The notes beneath the pieces are model-generated. The model did no database searches. It saw only the letters and a program-made list of their open reading frames with translations, and was not told where the DNA came from. Positions 21,413 through 30,184 of a DNA stretch of 64,000 nt are shown here, piece after piece; the first letter of the stretch is position 1; the number at the start of each line of letters is the position of its first letter. Origin of the DNA: Cydia pomonella. Lineage: Eukaryota > Arthropoda > Insecta > Lepidoptera > Tortricidae. Made by a program: the position numbers and the translations under genes. The DNA is taken from contig NC_084715.1 in NCBI RefSeq assembly GCF_033807575.1, positions 5,257,349 to 5,321,348 of the forward strand, written 5' to 3'.

Positions 21413-21780
21413 TGTCGTGGTCAGCGCTCAATGGTTCAAGGCAAAAAAATTAACAAAAAAATCAACCACACTAGAAATCAGGTTTAAGAAAGTCAAAAAG
21501 ACACAAAAGTTTGTTTAACTGATCTAAGTCCTTCAAGTGTTAATTGTGCAGTTACTGCAATTAGATCTAGAAAGCCGCATACGACTCGCAAGCTTGGGTT
21601 TGCTGACCTCTGGATTAAGAAACTGTATCAATTTAGTAAGAATAATTATATGACGGGGTGTGGTAAGAGGAGCAAAAAATAAAGAATAGTCTGTACTCCT
21701 TAAACTGACCAACATATGTTCAACACCTTTTAAAAGTAACAAAATAAATGAGGTTTCTTCAAAAAGGAGTGTACAGATTT
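21413..21780. other. No gene recognised
   Basis: AT-rich spacer between two LINE 3' ends. A 114-codon minus frame (21533-21877) overlaps the second one and is not supported. Confidence 0.4.
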
Positions 21781-21888
21781 TAAAGGGTCGGCAACGCGCA
21801 TGTAACACCTCTGGAGTTGCAGGCGTCCATAGGCTACGGTGACTGCTTACAATCAGGCGGGCCGTATTGTTTGCCACTGTCGTGGTAC
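21781..21888 (+). mobile_element. LINE 3' end, CGGCCCGCC family
   Basis: AAAGGGTCGGCAACGCGCAT, CTCTGGAGTTGCAGGCGTCC and TCAGGCGGGCCGTATTGTTT, ending at GTGGTA without a clear A-tail. It abuts the next element. Confidence 0.75.
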
Positions 21889-21990
21889 TTACTTACTTAC
21901 TTACTGCTGTGGCGCAGCGACCCGAAGTGGATCTTGGCCTCCGACACCAAAGACCGCCATGCTTCTCTGTCCAAAGCCGTGGACACCGTG
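21889..21990 (-). pseudogene. RTE-like RT C-terminal tip with AGTA repeat tail
   Basis: The minus strand encodes DREAWRSLVSEAKIHFGSLR, followed by HSS and lysine codons running into AGTAAGTAAGTAAGTAAGTA. The tetranucleotide tail directly after the last codons marks the 3' end of the element. It is 5'-truncated to about 100 bp. Confidence 0.75.
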
Positions 21991-23068
21991 GTGTACCGTG
22001 GTGTATTAAAAAAAAAGTTTGACTTTTAGTATACTTTGAAGTTTATTCTAAGACGAACTGTATTGCGATTTTTTATGTTTAAACCGTATCAAGCAACTTT
22101 AAACTTTAAATTGTCTTTGTTTTATATACCAGACACGTTAAATTTCAGTCTTCATATACTAAATTAGTTTCATAACGTATTCAAGTCTTTAACAAGTTTC
22201 TTACCAACCAATTAGGCTTGTCAACCCTAGCTAATTACAGACCGAAATAAATGGCCAGTCCTTAAACTAGTAAAAAAACCTTGTAATTAAAACTAAACAT
22301 ATTAGACCTCCAGAATCATGTGCTAATTGTAGGGCTGCCGCGACGCGAGCTTGACAAATGACTTTGATCAATCACGGGCAACCCTGGCTGTTTTATTCCT
22401 ATTTGATTAGCGAGTACTCGCGAGCCGAGGATCTCAAGCTAACCAGCGTAATACTACCCGTTATAAACTGTGCGTATTAAAAGAGCTCTTATACTGGTTG
22501 ATTTAAGCGTTGTACTCGCCAGTACTCTGTGAGCGTTTGCAATAAGACATTTGGCCGGCGACGTCACATTTATTTGTGCCCTAGCCTTAGGCGACGGCAT
22601 GGCCATGAATCAGTGTCGCAACCGTATAATAATTTATCAACGCTCACCCGAAAATAAACTTTATCCGCATTGCTTAAGGCTGATTTTCAAGTTACCTGAT
22701 TGGATGTGATACGGGCTTCTGAAAGTTATACGGGGATTTGCGAGTGAGAACGGATTTTTTGAGCGATTTTTGATCTTATCCCATTGAAATAGAGTTTCTA
22801 GTGATATTTGCGGTGGTAAAAGTATGTAGTTTGCAAGTTTGTGAGTCGTGCGAATGTTATTGTTTTATGTAAATCGTTGATCATTTATAAGTTCAATTCA
22901 GTAGAGGATTTTTGAGTTTTAGTTGATATTTTATATGTCACTACCGATGAGGACTAGATAATATTGATTTTCATTATCGGAGTAGATGATATAAAATAGT
23001 ACCAGACATAGATACCTGTATGTTACTTGAATGTTCATGTCTTTCATGTTATTGCTGATTATTGTTTT
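21991..23068. other. No gene recognised
   Basis: Mixed-complexity sequence. GC-richer parts at 22325-22460 and 22540-22620 show no repeat copy in the window. No supported reading frame. Confidence 0.4.
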
Positions 23069-23177
23069 GGGTCATTCTCAATTTATATGACTGGGGTCAG
23101 ACTCAACTCCGGCAAACTTTTCATACATTTGGTATGGTTGACGGAGTTTAGACGCAGACAAATCTGAAGAATGACCC
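23069..23177. mobile_element. MITE, GGGTCATTCT termini
   Basis: GGGTCATTCTCAATTTATAT at the left and CAAATCTGAAGAATGACCC at the right. Inner arms GACTCAACTCCG/CGGAGTTTAGACG and CATACATTTGGTATG extend the fold. 109 bp. Confidence 0.65.
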
Positions 23178-23439
23178 TTTTAAATTGAGAGCATATCTTT
23201 GATTGTATGGTAGCGGCTAAGTTAGTGTGACTCGCAAGTTTTGACGTTTTCTATAAACGACTGACACTTGTTTAATCATTCGCATAAATGTATGATAATC
23301 TACTCATAATACATAATCAAATACAAAAAGATAACAATCATATAAAAATACCATCAATATGTATATTTTTTAATCCTATTCGTCTCGGGTGTGCTTGGCA
23401 CTTAATAAATCTGCTATTCTCAAACTGTGTTGCAATAGA

Positions 23440-23577
23440 GCTTAAGAATGCCTTTTCACTGAAGCGGTGACGTGCGGAGATGAGAAGAATTAACCAATAG
23501 CATTGGTTGTAAATCACAATGCTGTTGATTCCTGTCATCTCCGCTCGTCTCCGCTTTATTGGAAAGGCAGCCTTAGG
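23440..23577. mobile_element. MITE, CTTAAGAATGCC/GGCAGCCTTAGG termini
   Basis: GCCTTTTCACTGAAGCGG, GCGGAGATGAGAAGAAT and ACCAATAGCATTG are inverted as CAATGCTGTTGATT, TCATCTCCGC and CCGCTTTATTGGAAAGGC. 138 bp, nearly all arm. Confidence 0.75.
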
Positions 23578-23956
23578 GTCCGCGAGGACCTTACAAAAGT
23601 CTAAAGTAACTTGCTTTGCTACACAGACCCTTACCAAGTAATTTTTTGTGTTAAATTCTGTCGCTAGTATACCCTTTCTCTATGTAAAATCTTTAAACAG
23701 TGTCGTAAATAGATGATTTATTGATTTTGATGACAAATTTCATCTTGACCTTTAGTAATTTATTAGATAATGTAATGTAAATAATATTGACGATAATTAT
23801 ATCAATTCGTGTAGAATAGTTAATGTGTCTTGTAATTTTATATTATGACGATAAATAACCAAATCTTAAATCTAAAAAAATACGCGTCTCAAGTTACAGA
23901 AATGATAAATGGTACTGGACTCTTATTTCTTCCATGGAATCTCTATAGTTTCTCTT
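23578..23956. other. No gene recognised
   Basis: AT-rich spacer with nothing matched. Confidence 0.4.
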
Positions 23957-24068
23957 AGTTTTTTTATGATAGAGGAGGCAAACGAGCAGACGGATGGCCT
24001 GATGGTAATCGATTACCGCCGCCCATGGACACCTGCAACACCAGAGGGTTTGTAGGTGCGTTGCAGGG
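23957..24068 (-). mobile_element. LINE 3' end, GAGGCAAACGAGCAGACGGA family
   Basis: T-run, then GAGGAGGCAAACGAGCAGAC, GCCTGATGGTAATCGATTAC and CAACACCAGAGGGTTTGTAG. A cousin of the CGGCCCGCC family; an opposite-strand copy is at 35.54 kb. The T-run is the inverted A-tail. Confidence 0.7.
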
Positions 24069-24105
24069 TTTGTTTTAAAGGTTGGAAGGTCGTATTGATC
24101 CGGAA

Positions 24106-24148
24106 ATACCCGCACCGACCGACCGTACCGTACCGACCGGACCGTATT
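24106..24148. repeat. ACCG/TACCG short tandem run
   Basis: CCGCACCGACCGACCGTACC followed by GTACCGACCGGACCGT. Short degenerate microsatellite. Confidence 0.7.
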
Positions 24149-24214
24149 AGTTTAGAAGTTTCAGTCTTTCAAGTATTCAATATTTTTTATTGTACTCATG
24201 TGTTTATACAGGTG

Positions 24215-24240
24215 TCATGTTTACAGATCTGTAAACATGA
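24215..24240. repeat. Perfect 26-bp palindrome
   Basis: TCATGTTTACAGA is followed immediately by TCTGTAAACATGA, with no spacer. Confidence 0.9.
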
Positions 24241-24279
24241 ATAACTCTGTTAATGTACCGTTCAGAGAGACTACACCAG

Positions 24280-24345
24280 CATTACTGCTGCAATATTGCA
24301 GCGCAGTAATTTCGCGCTGCAATATTGCAGCATTGCTGCCGCAAA
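24280..24345. repeat. Nested palindromes with GCTGCAATATTGCAGC twice
   Basis: The 16-bp perfect palindrome GCTGCAATATTGCAGC occurs at 24287-24302 and 24316-24331. ATTACTGCTGCAATATTGC and GCGCAGTAAT pair across the first copy. Several alternative hairpins are possible. Confidence 0.85.
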
Positions 24346-24402
24346 TGTCAAAACGAGCATCAACATTGATTATCAAATTCGCGGTAGCATTTTTGGGAGA
24401 AC

Positions 24403-24427
24403 GTACAGTGTAGAGTCTACACTGTAC
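24403..24427. repeat. 12-bp inverted repeat, 1-base spacer
   Basis: GTACAGTGTAGA, G, TCTACACTGTAC. Perfect stem. Confidence 0.85.
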
Positions 24428-25585
24428 AGTATAGAGGCTTCCTCGAAAAATGTTTGAGAACCGCTGGATAAATACGTTCATAGAAAAATGGCGGACATAA
24501 ACATTAAAAAAAGGGCGGGACATTACAGAATTAAAATGCGGAATCACGTACATTACTGCTCGTTCGGATCTTTTTTGTTCAATACACTTACAAATGCGGA
24601 CAGGGGAGTGCGTGGAGTCGACAAGCTTAGGAGTGGTATTATTTTATGAATTATTTTTTAACGTCCTTCAAAAAATACTGAATACTGTTTTGCTGTGCTA
24701 TTAGTTTTTTTTTTTTTAAATGAGCAATTGACTTTTAAAGTTAGGTTAGGATAGTAGTTTTCTGCTGATCGTTCAAATAGTACCCTTATTTTATCAATAA
24801 AATTACATATATTAAGCGTATGAAAATAAAAATGCAAATATGACATAAGAGAGAAAAGAGAATAATTTGACAAATGTTTATTTTCTTTGATTTAAGTAAC
24901 TAGATGCAAAATTGTATAGTATACTTGAAAATTAATAAAGTGATAGATTTTTGTTTCAGCATAATTATTTTCATGCATTTACAAAAAAAAAAAATATCAG
25001 AAGCCACCATGTGCGGCGATCACACTTTTAATTTTTGATCTTCATTTCATAATAATCCTACAGTGTAAGATTGGCGTAGTACAACGTCATTTATTTCAGC
25101 TGTCCAACTAGGGAGCATATTTTTTTCTTAAGCATGCTATCTTTTTACTATCAATAACTCATTGATAAAGTCGAAACTAACTTTGCACCGATATGAATAT
25201 ATCAAAGAGAGCAGTGTGTGCAACTTTTACTGTGGGATCAACCCCGATATCGCGAAATAAATTTTACACTCCTGTGTCGTTTACACAATAAATGTGTGGT
25301 TTGCCAACTACTTGCAAGTCGACACTCCGTTGGAAAGTGTCATGGCGGATGGTTGGTCGCATGCACACGATCACAATCTGTATTTCATTTACCACCTTGT
25401 CATACAACAGAGTCAAGACGTCACAACTACCATAGAAAATGTCAAGGTCAGACAGCCAAAATTTATGAAACAACCAATTTTTTTTCGCGATTTTGCGGTT
25501 GGTCCCATGGTAAAAGTTGCTCAGTATGATCTATATAATCACGTACATTATTGCAGGTGACTATACATAGACACCCTATATACAT
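24428..25585. other. No gene recognised; degraded repeat traces
   Basis: TTTTTTCGCGATTTTGCGGT and AAAGTTGCTCAGTATGATC near 25480-25530 resemble 12.87-12.92 kb. ATCACGTACATTACTGC (24543) and ATCACGTACATTATTGC (25538) also repeat. Overlapping short frames at 25218-25560 lie in this material and have no domain. Confidence 0.4.
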
Positions 25586-25706
25586 CTTTTTTTTTTGTTT
25601 ATACTACGTCGGTGGCAAACAAGCATAGGGCCCGGCTGATGGTAAGCGGTCTCTGTAGCCTATGTACGGCGTTGCCGACCCTAAACCCGCTCCCCCTCGT
25701 TGAGCT
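25586..25706 (-). mobile_element. LINE 3' end, CGGCCCGCC family, internal deletion
   Basis: T-run, TATACTACGTCGGTGGCAAA, GCCCGGCTGATGGTAAGCGG, then a jump from CCTATGTACG to GCGTTGCCGACCCTAAACCC and CCCCTCGTTGAGCTC. The middle segment (CTGCAACTCCAGAGG) is missing. Confidence 0.75.
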
Positions 25707-26929
25707 CATATAGACATTTGACATTCCCACACTTTGTCAATGAAAATGCCATGCAGAGTCTGCTTGGTTTGACTAAGTTATCTCCAAAAATTCTACTCGG
25801 TAGTCTCCACGACTCTCCCTGTCCACAGAGTTGGTTTGCAACATTAAAATTAATGGAAATTCGGTTAAATGGCGGATTCTAATTCGCTGTTTATTTACAC
25901 ACCTCAGCTTTCCTTCGGGCATTAAAAGGAAAAACAGTCGAGCAAATAATACGGGCAATTTTTTGAGGCAGATGTTACTCGTAATGTTATAATTTGTATC
26001 CATCGACCTTATTTCCTTGGGTTAAGGTTTAAATTGTTAAATGTCTCTGAGGAGATACAGTCATGGACCTTAATATTTAGGCGTTCATACCGTTACTACT
26101 AACAATCAAATCAGCCTGAACCCTTAACAATTAAAGTTCGCAACTGTACAGTCACATCTGAAAATATTGGTACGAAAAGTGGGCAATAAAGTTATGTATA
26201 CATAAATGGAAAATTTCACCGTTCAGTGTATTAGTATAGTGTATTGCTTCGACATAATATATTAACGCGCTCCTCGCATCAGCACCGGAATGTGATGTAT
26301 TTGCAAGTAGTTGGATGGATCTGTGTAAAGAATGTATGAAGTTCTGTGAGACGATGGATAAGCGAGAATCTTCTGTCTTGTATTAGTCTTCTTTCTTACA
26401 TTTGTTCTGTTTTTCCTTACTAGACTGTATCATGTACCAAGGTTGTATAATACTGTCTATTATAAATTTCACAGTGTATTAGTTCGCTGTAATGCTGTGC
26501 ACAGATTTGCTCTTACCTCCACAAATCCGGACTTTCCAGTAATCCGGCTCTTTTGTGTCAGCATTAGTGCCGGATTAGTGAGATTGTACTGTATTTCCAA
26601 GTATACCAATTTTCTATGGAAATTAGCAGTTTTTATCATTTATTTCACTTTCAATTCTAAACAAAGTGTCATCAAATAAACACCTTTTGTCAGCGATGTG
26701 ACTTGATAAAACCCATTGTCCTTTTAAATGCATTAATCGATCGATCTTTCATCAGGTAATCACATCGGGTATAAGGGATATTATTCCCAACCCTAACGGA
26801 GCTCGAGGCGAACGCACTGACTCTAACTTCTAACTTTTAAAATTGTATATTATGATCATATTTTGAGATAAATCACAGTGCATCTCGCCCGCTTGTCGGT
26901 ACGAGCGATTTATTAACAATATTACAGAT
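25707..26929. other. No gene recognised
   Basis: AT-rich. A CAGTC-type terminus, TGTACAGTCACATCTGAAAA, occurs at about 26146 followed by TATTGGTACG, but no inverted partner was found. Short frames lack domains. Confidence 0.4.
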
Positions 26930-27185
26930 AAATAAATAAATAAATATTCTAGGACATTATTACACAAATTGACTAAGTCCCACAGTAAGCTCAATAAGGC
27001 TTGTTTTGAGGGTACTTAAACAACGATATATATAATATATAAATATCTATAAATACTTAAATACATAGAAAACACCCATGACTCAGGAACAAATATCCAT
27101 GCTCATCACACGAATAAATGATTTGAACCCGGGACCATCAGCTTCGTAGGCAGGGTCACTACCCACTAGGCCAAACCGGTCGTCA
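26930..27185 (-). mobile_element. SINE-A, full length
   Basis: Minus strand: head ACGACCGGTTTGGCCTAGTG (A-box TGGCCTAGTGG), B-box region CCCGGGTTCAAATC, then ATGGGTGTTTTCTATGTATT, a TA-rich run, AGCCTTATTGAGCTTACTGT and AATAATGTCCTAGAATATTT with a TTTA tail at 26930. Both pol III boxes are well kept. Confidence 0.85.
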
Positions 27186-27348
27186 AACAAACAAAACACA
27201 CACAACAACGACAACAAATAACAAATAAGGTCGTCAACAAATAACAAATAAAAGTTGGAAAAATTCAGTCTCGGGTGGAAATCTTACGGTATCGGTAGGG
27301 TCTCCCTAAGGCTCATATATGGTGAAAATATTCGCTGTATTGGGCAAG
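27186..27348. other. Spacer with AACAAATAA repeats
   Basis: AACAACGACAACAAATAACAAATAAGG is followed by a second AACAAATAACAAATAA. Short slippage-type repeats only. Confidence 0.5.
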
Positions 27349-27421
27349 GTCTTCGTAGCTCAGAAGGCAGAGCACCGGGCTAGCGATCCGATGGTCGTGG
27401 GTTTAAGTCCCATCCAAGACT
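27349..27421 (+). other. tRNA-like fold, anticodon position AGC
   Basis: A cloverleaf can be drawn. Acceptor GTCTTCG/CCAAGAC has 6 of 7 pairs, D stem GCTC/GAGC is intact, the anticodon stem is imperfect with loop CTAGCGA (AGC, Ala), and T stem GTGGG/CCCAT closes loop TTTAAGT. The T-loop C is changed to T and the acceptor has a mismatch, so this is the pol III head of a SINE and not a functional tRNA. Confidence 0.6.
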
Positions 27422-27503
27422 GTATATCCACGTTTAATTTGTTTCTAAGCTTAATAGCATCTTTCCCAGACATTCCTGCTTGATACTAAATTAATTTAAT
27501 ATT
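27349..27503 (+). mobile_element. tRNA-Ala-like SINE (SINE-C)
   Basis: A tRNA-like head (27349-27421) is followed by a body with TTTCTAAGCTTAATAGCATC and CCCAGACATTCCTGCTTGAT, ending in ATTAATTTAAT. The body without head recurs at 29.88-29.94 kb, so this is a mobile family and not a lone tRNA gene. Confidence 0.65.
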
Positions 27504-27899
27504 ATGGATCTAAGTGTGTTCATCGCCTTCCAGATGGGCCATGGTTATTTGTGGCCGGGTGGTAAATGCTCCGACACTGGTACATATATGTCTGGTGGTG
27601 GGCACCGCCTCCGCCAAAGTGAGCAGCGTGCATCGGAGTGTACGCCCATCAGAGGGTTGATACACCTGGTAAAACTTTGGCGGCCGAATGGGGATTGCTT
27701 CGTGGCCACTCTATCCAATGTGCTTGCGACACTGCACCAAAAACCATGGCGCACCTGCTGAATTGCCCCGCGTGCCCGCACTCGTGCTTTGAATCTGACC
27801 TGAGAGATGCCACGGTCCGGGCTGTCAGCACCGCTGCTTTCTGGGCATTCACTGTTTAGGGGAACCTCGACCCGAGAGAAGAAGAAGATGGATCTAAGT
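27504..27899 (+). mobile_element. 5'-truncated LINE with 12-bp target duplication
   Basis: ATGGATCTAAGT occurs at 27504-27515 and again at 27888-27899, exactly flanking a 372-bp insert that ends in GAGAGAAGAAGAAG. The insert carries a LINE C-terminal frame (27638-27859). The duplication is perfect, so the insertion is relatively young. It lies in the tail of the tRNA-Ala-like SINE. Confidence 0.85.
27638..27859 (+). pseudogene. LINE C-terminal zinc-knuckle fragment
   Basis: The frame includes TLAAEWGLLRGHSIQCACDT, APKTMAHLLNCPACPHSC and DATVRAVSTAAFWAFTV then a stop. C-x-C, T-M-x-H-L-L-x-C-P is a pattern seen at the C-terminus of insect non-LTR elements. The stop lies 28 bp before the tail, giving a short 3' UTR. 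RT and endonuclease domains are absent. Opposed frames on the minus strand are shadows. Confidence 0.7.
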
Positions 27900-28139
27900 A
27901 TTGAATCTATCACTCTTGAATTAACTTACTTATAAACTATAAATAATATACATATATTAGATATAGTGATCGATTCTACCTACGGAGGTTTACCATTTAA
28001 CGAAGATAGTTGTCCACCCATGATCACTGATAATTTATCCACCTTCTCCTGGTTATCCACTACAAATGATATTTGTTTTTATATTAATTCTTTGTATATT
28101 AAACACTTTGGTAAAGTACTGATGGACATTATAAAATGA
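27900..28139. other. No gene recognised
   Basis: AT-rich spacer. Confidence 0.4.
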
Positions 28140-28380
28140 TGGTGTTTAAACTAAGTATTAAAGGTTGTTGTTATTTATTTTCTGCTAAAAGTTATAAAAA
28201 TATACTACAATACAATCAATCTCCTGTCTGTCACTGTGGTGCCGAGGAGCAGAGTATACGGCATATTTTCCAAGGGTGCCCACCTACTTGATATACTGGA
28301 GGCCCCCGGAAGACCTGATAAAACTCAACGACGCAGCTATCAAGTGGATTAGTTCTCTGGAGTTAGATTTATGATTTCTC
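28140..28380 (+). pseudogene. LINE C-terminal fragment, frameshifted (second lineage)
   Basis: One frame reads QSPVCHCGAEEQSIRHIFQG then CPPT and stops. A neighbouring frame continues APEDLIKLNDAAIKWISSLE then LDL and a stop at about 28372. C-x-C-x-A-x4-S-x2-H-I-x3-C-P followed by E-D-L-x-x-L-x4-A-x-x-W-I is a C-terminal signature I associate with insect non-LTR elements. It differs from the 27.6 kb fragment. Confidence 0.65.
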
Positions 28381-28424
28381 AGTATTCCGTATAATGCTAT
28401 ACGATTAAATAATTGCAATAATTG

Positions 28425-28492
28425 CAAGCGTCCATAGGCTGCTTACCATCAGGCGGGCCGTATGCTTGTTTACCACCGAAGTAATATATATA
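28425..28492 (+). mobile_element. LINE 3' end, CGGCCCGCC family, short
   Basis: GCGTCCATAGGCTGCTTACC, CATCAGGCGGGCCGTATGCT and TTTACCACCGAAGTA, then TA repeats. An internal ACGGTGA is missing. Confidence 0.7.
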
Positions 28493-28627
28493 TATATAAT
28501 AAAAATGCTTGACATTTTAGAACTTTTTTCTATTTTCAAAATTAGCTGCAAAGGCTCGACTCTTCCTGCAGGTAGTTTGCAATCAGAATACAGTGCAAGG
28601 GGTGAATGCAACAAATGCTTTCTGCAG

Positions 28628-28651
28628 CTGGGTGCGCCGGGATGCACCCAG
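28628..28651. repeat. 8-bp stem hairpin
   Basis: CTGGGTGC, loop GCCGGGAT, GCACCCAG. Confidence 0.8.
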
Positions 28652-28769
28652 TGCTTTGTCTACATCTTTTGATAGGAAAACGTATTAGAACACCTTATGT
28701 GGATATGTACTTTAAATGCACTGATTGTGTTTTGATATAAGATCAGGTATTTTCAGACGTCTTTTACTG

Positions 28770-29036
28770 TTTTCAAGCTTTTATTTAACTTGCAATGTAT
28801 GTTTGTAAGGGTCAAATCTTGCAAGGTAATTTTGACCCACTTCCCGGTTTCTGATGAAGCTGAAAATTTGCATACATAATCGGATGACAATGCAATATTA
28901 TGGTACCAACAAGCTGATCTGATGGAGACAGGAGAAGACAATAGGAACTCTGTGACAAAACAGCAAAACCGAATTGTGTATTAGAATTATCTCGACGAGT
29001 ATTAGTTGCCATTGGAAAGAAAAGTACAGTCAAAAA
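28770..29036 (-). mobile_element. 280-bp repeat family (AACCGG..GTGGGTCAAA), copy 1
   Basis: Matches 36.38-36.67 kb in opposite orientation: GACCCACTTCCCGGTTTCTG, GATGAAGCTGAAAATTTGCA, GACAATGCAATATTATGGTA, CAAGCTGATCTGATGGAGAC and ATTATCTCGACGAGTATTAG. It ends with a GTACAGTC terminus at about 29023-29030. Class not determined; no inverted partner for GTACAGTC is evident. Confidence 0.75.
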
Positions 29037-29105
29037 GGTTTTTTTGCCTAAAAGCTTATTAGTTTTCGCTTTTAACTAGTTTAATTGACGAGACGTAATA
29101 TTCCA

Positions 29106-29263
29106 GGGGGCTTAGCCAAGATGACACTTGTACGTACGTCGACAAATGCTAAACTGAAAGTAAAAATGTATCAAGATGACAGGTGCTATGAAACGTCACG
29201 ATTTCCATATATTATTTAAGTTTCAACTGGCGTTTTCTATCAACGAACGATCTTGGTCATGCC
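29106..29263. mobile_element. MITE, GGCCTAGCCAAGATGACA family
   Basis: GGGGGCTTAGCCAAGATGAC at the left; TTTTCTATCAACGAACGATC and TTGGTCATGCC, a degraded inverse, at the right. Internal ACGTCACGATTTCCATATAT matches the 41.4 kb copy in inverted sense. Confidence 0.65.
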
Positions 29264-29390
29264 AAATAATGCCAAGTAGTCACATTATTATAGTATATAG
29301 ATTGAATAATGCGGTATTATAAGAAGCCGGTATCGATTTTAGTCGCAAAAATATCAAATTGATATATTTAGCGCATGAAATTGTACACTG

Positions 29391-29723
29391 AATTTTCTAA
29401 CTCCTATAGAAAGTGATGCTCAAGCAACTTGCAAGTTAGAGGCTTGTTTGAGTATATATTTGAGAGCAGGAAAAAATAATGAGTGCGTGTTTTGTTATAT
29501 CTGCTTAAACTCAAGTTTTCCTAAAAAAACACCCGTCTTTATGTGTATCTTTAGCGATAAGATGTTATAAAACTTCAAATGACGATTTTTTTTTGGGAAA
29601 AAATGAGTGTAATCCGATATAACAAAACACGTGCTCATTATTTTTTCCTGCTCTCAAACATATACTCAAACTAGCCAGTAACTAGCAAGTTGCTTGAGCA
29701 TCACTTTCTATAGGAGTTAGAAT
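29391..29723. mobile_element. Foldback element, about 125-bp arms
   Basis: The left arm CTAACTCCTATAGAAAGTGA, TGCTCAAGCAACTTGC, GAGAGCAGGAAAAAATAATG and TTTTGTTATATC is repeated inverted as GATATAACAAAACACGTGCT, CATTATTTTTTCCTGCTCTC, GCAAGTTGCTTGAGCA and TCACTTTCTATAGGAGTTAG. A loop of about 85 bp lies between. Arms are far longer than the loop and could form a long hairpin if transcribed. Confidence 0.85.
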
Positions 29724-29875
29724 ATAAGTAGTATAATTTTAGTAAGTAGTTTGGAGGACAATTTCTCCCAATATATTTTGAGTTTGGGCAGCTAAAAAAT
29801 ATACGTGTCTGTTTTTTTAGACTACTCTATAACATAAATAAATATAAATCAAATCGGAACCAGACAGTTGGGTCC

Positions 29876-29945
29876 CTTTCCTTGTAAGCTTCATAGCGTC
29901 GTTCGCAGACGTTTCTGCTTGTTACAAATTAATTTATGATAGATA
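29876..29945 (+). mobile_element. SINE-C body fragment
   Basis: GTAAGCTTCATAGCGTCGTT, CGCAGACGTTTCTGCTTGTT and AAATTAATTTATG parallel 27.44-27.50 kb with about 10 changes. No head is present. Confidence 0.65.
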
Positions 29946-30083
29946 CATTTGATGCGACTTGACTAGTGCGTCTTAAGAAAGCGATTTAGTTACTTAACAC
30001 TTGAAATGTATCTCAAATACCCATAACAATACAGACGGGCGTTTAAGCAGCGTTTAAGAACCACCCCACACTAGCGTCTCCCA

Positions 30084-30184
30084 AGCGTCGGCGTCTAGTC
30101 AACTCTATGGCTGCTGCTCAACGCAACGTTGGCAAAACTGCGCAGCGACGCCATTTTCCATAGCGCTGACTAGACACCGACGCT
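30084..30184. mobile_element. MITE, AGCGTCGGCGTCTAGTC termini
   Basis: AGCGTCGGCGTCTAGTCAAC and TCTATGG are inverted as CCATAGCGCTGACTAGACAC and CGACGCT. GCGTTG/CAACG pairs occur in the core. 101 bp. A 157-codon minus frame (30105-30578) starts inside and is not a gene. Confidence 0.75.

Noticed and set aside
21533..21877. 114-codon minus-strand frame resembling frames at 4.2 and 28.4 kb (NKHTARLMVSS)
   Set aside because: The shared peptide is a translation of the CGGCCCGCC LINE 3' UTR, which is non-coding.
24221..24553. 110-codon minus-strand frame
   Set aside because: It spans the palindrome cluster and has no domain or splice context.
27349..27421. Functional tRNA-Ala gene
   Set aside because: Acceptor mismatch, altered T-loop, weak anticodon stem, and a SINE body follows directly.
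27545..27913. 122-codon minus-strand frame
   Set aside because: Antisense shadow of the LINE C-terminal fragment with its own 12-bp TSD.
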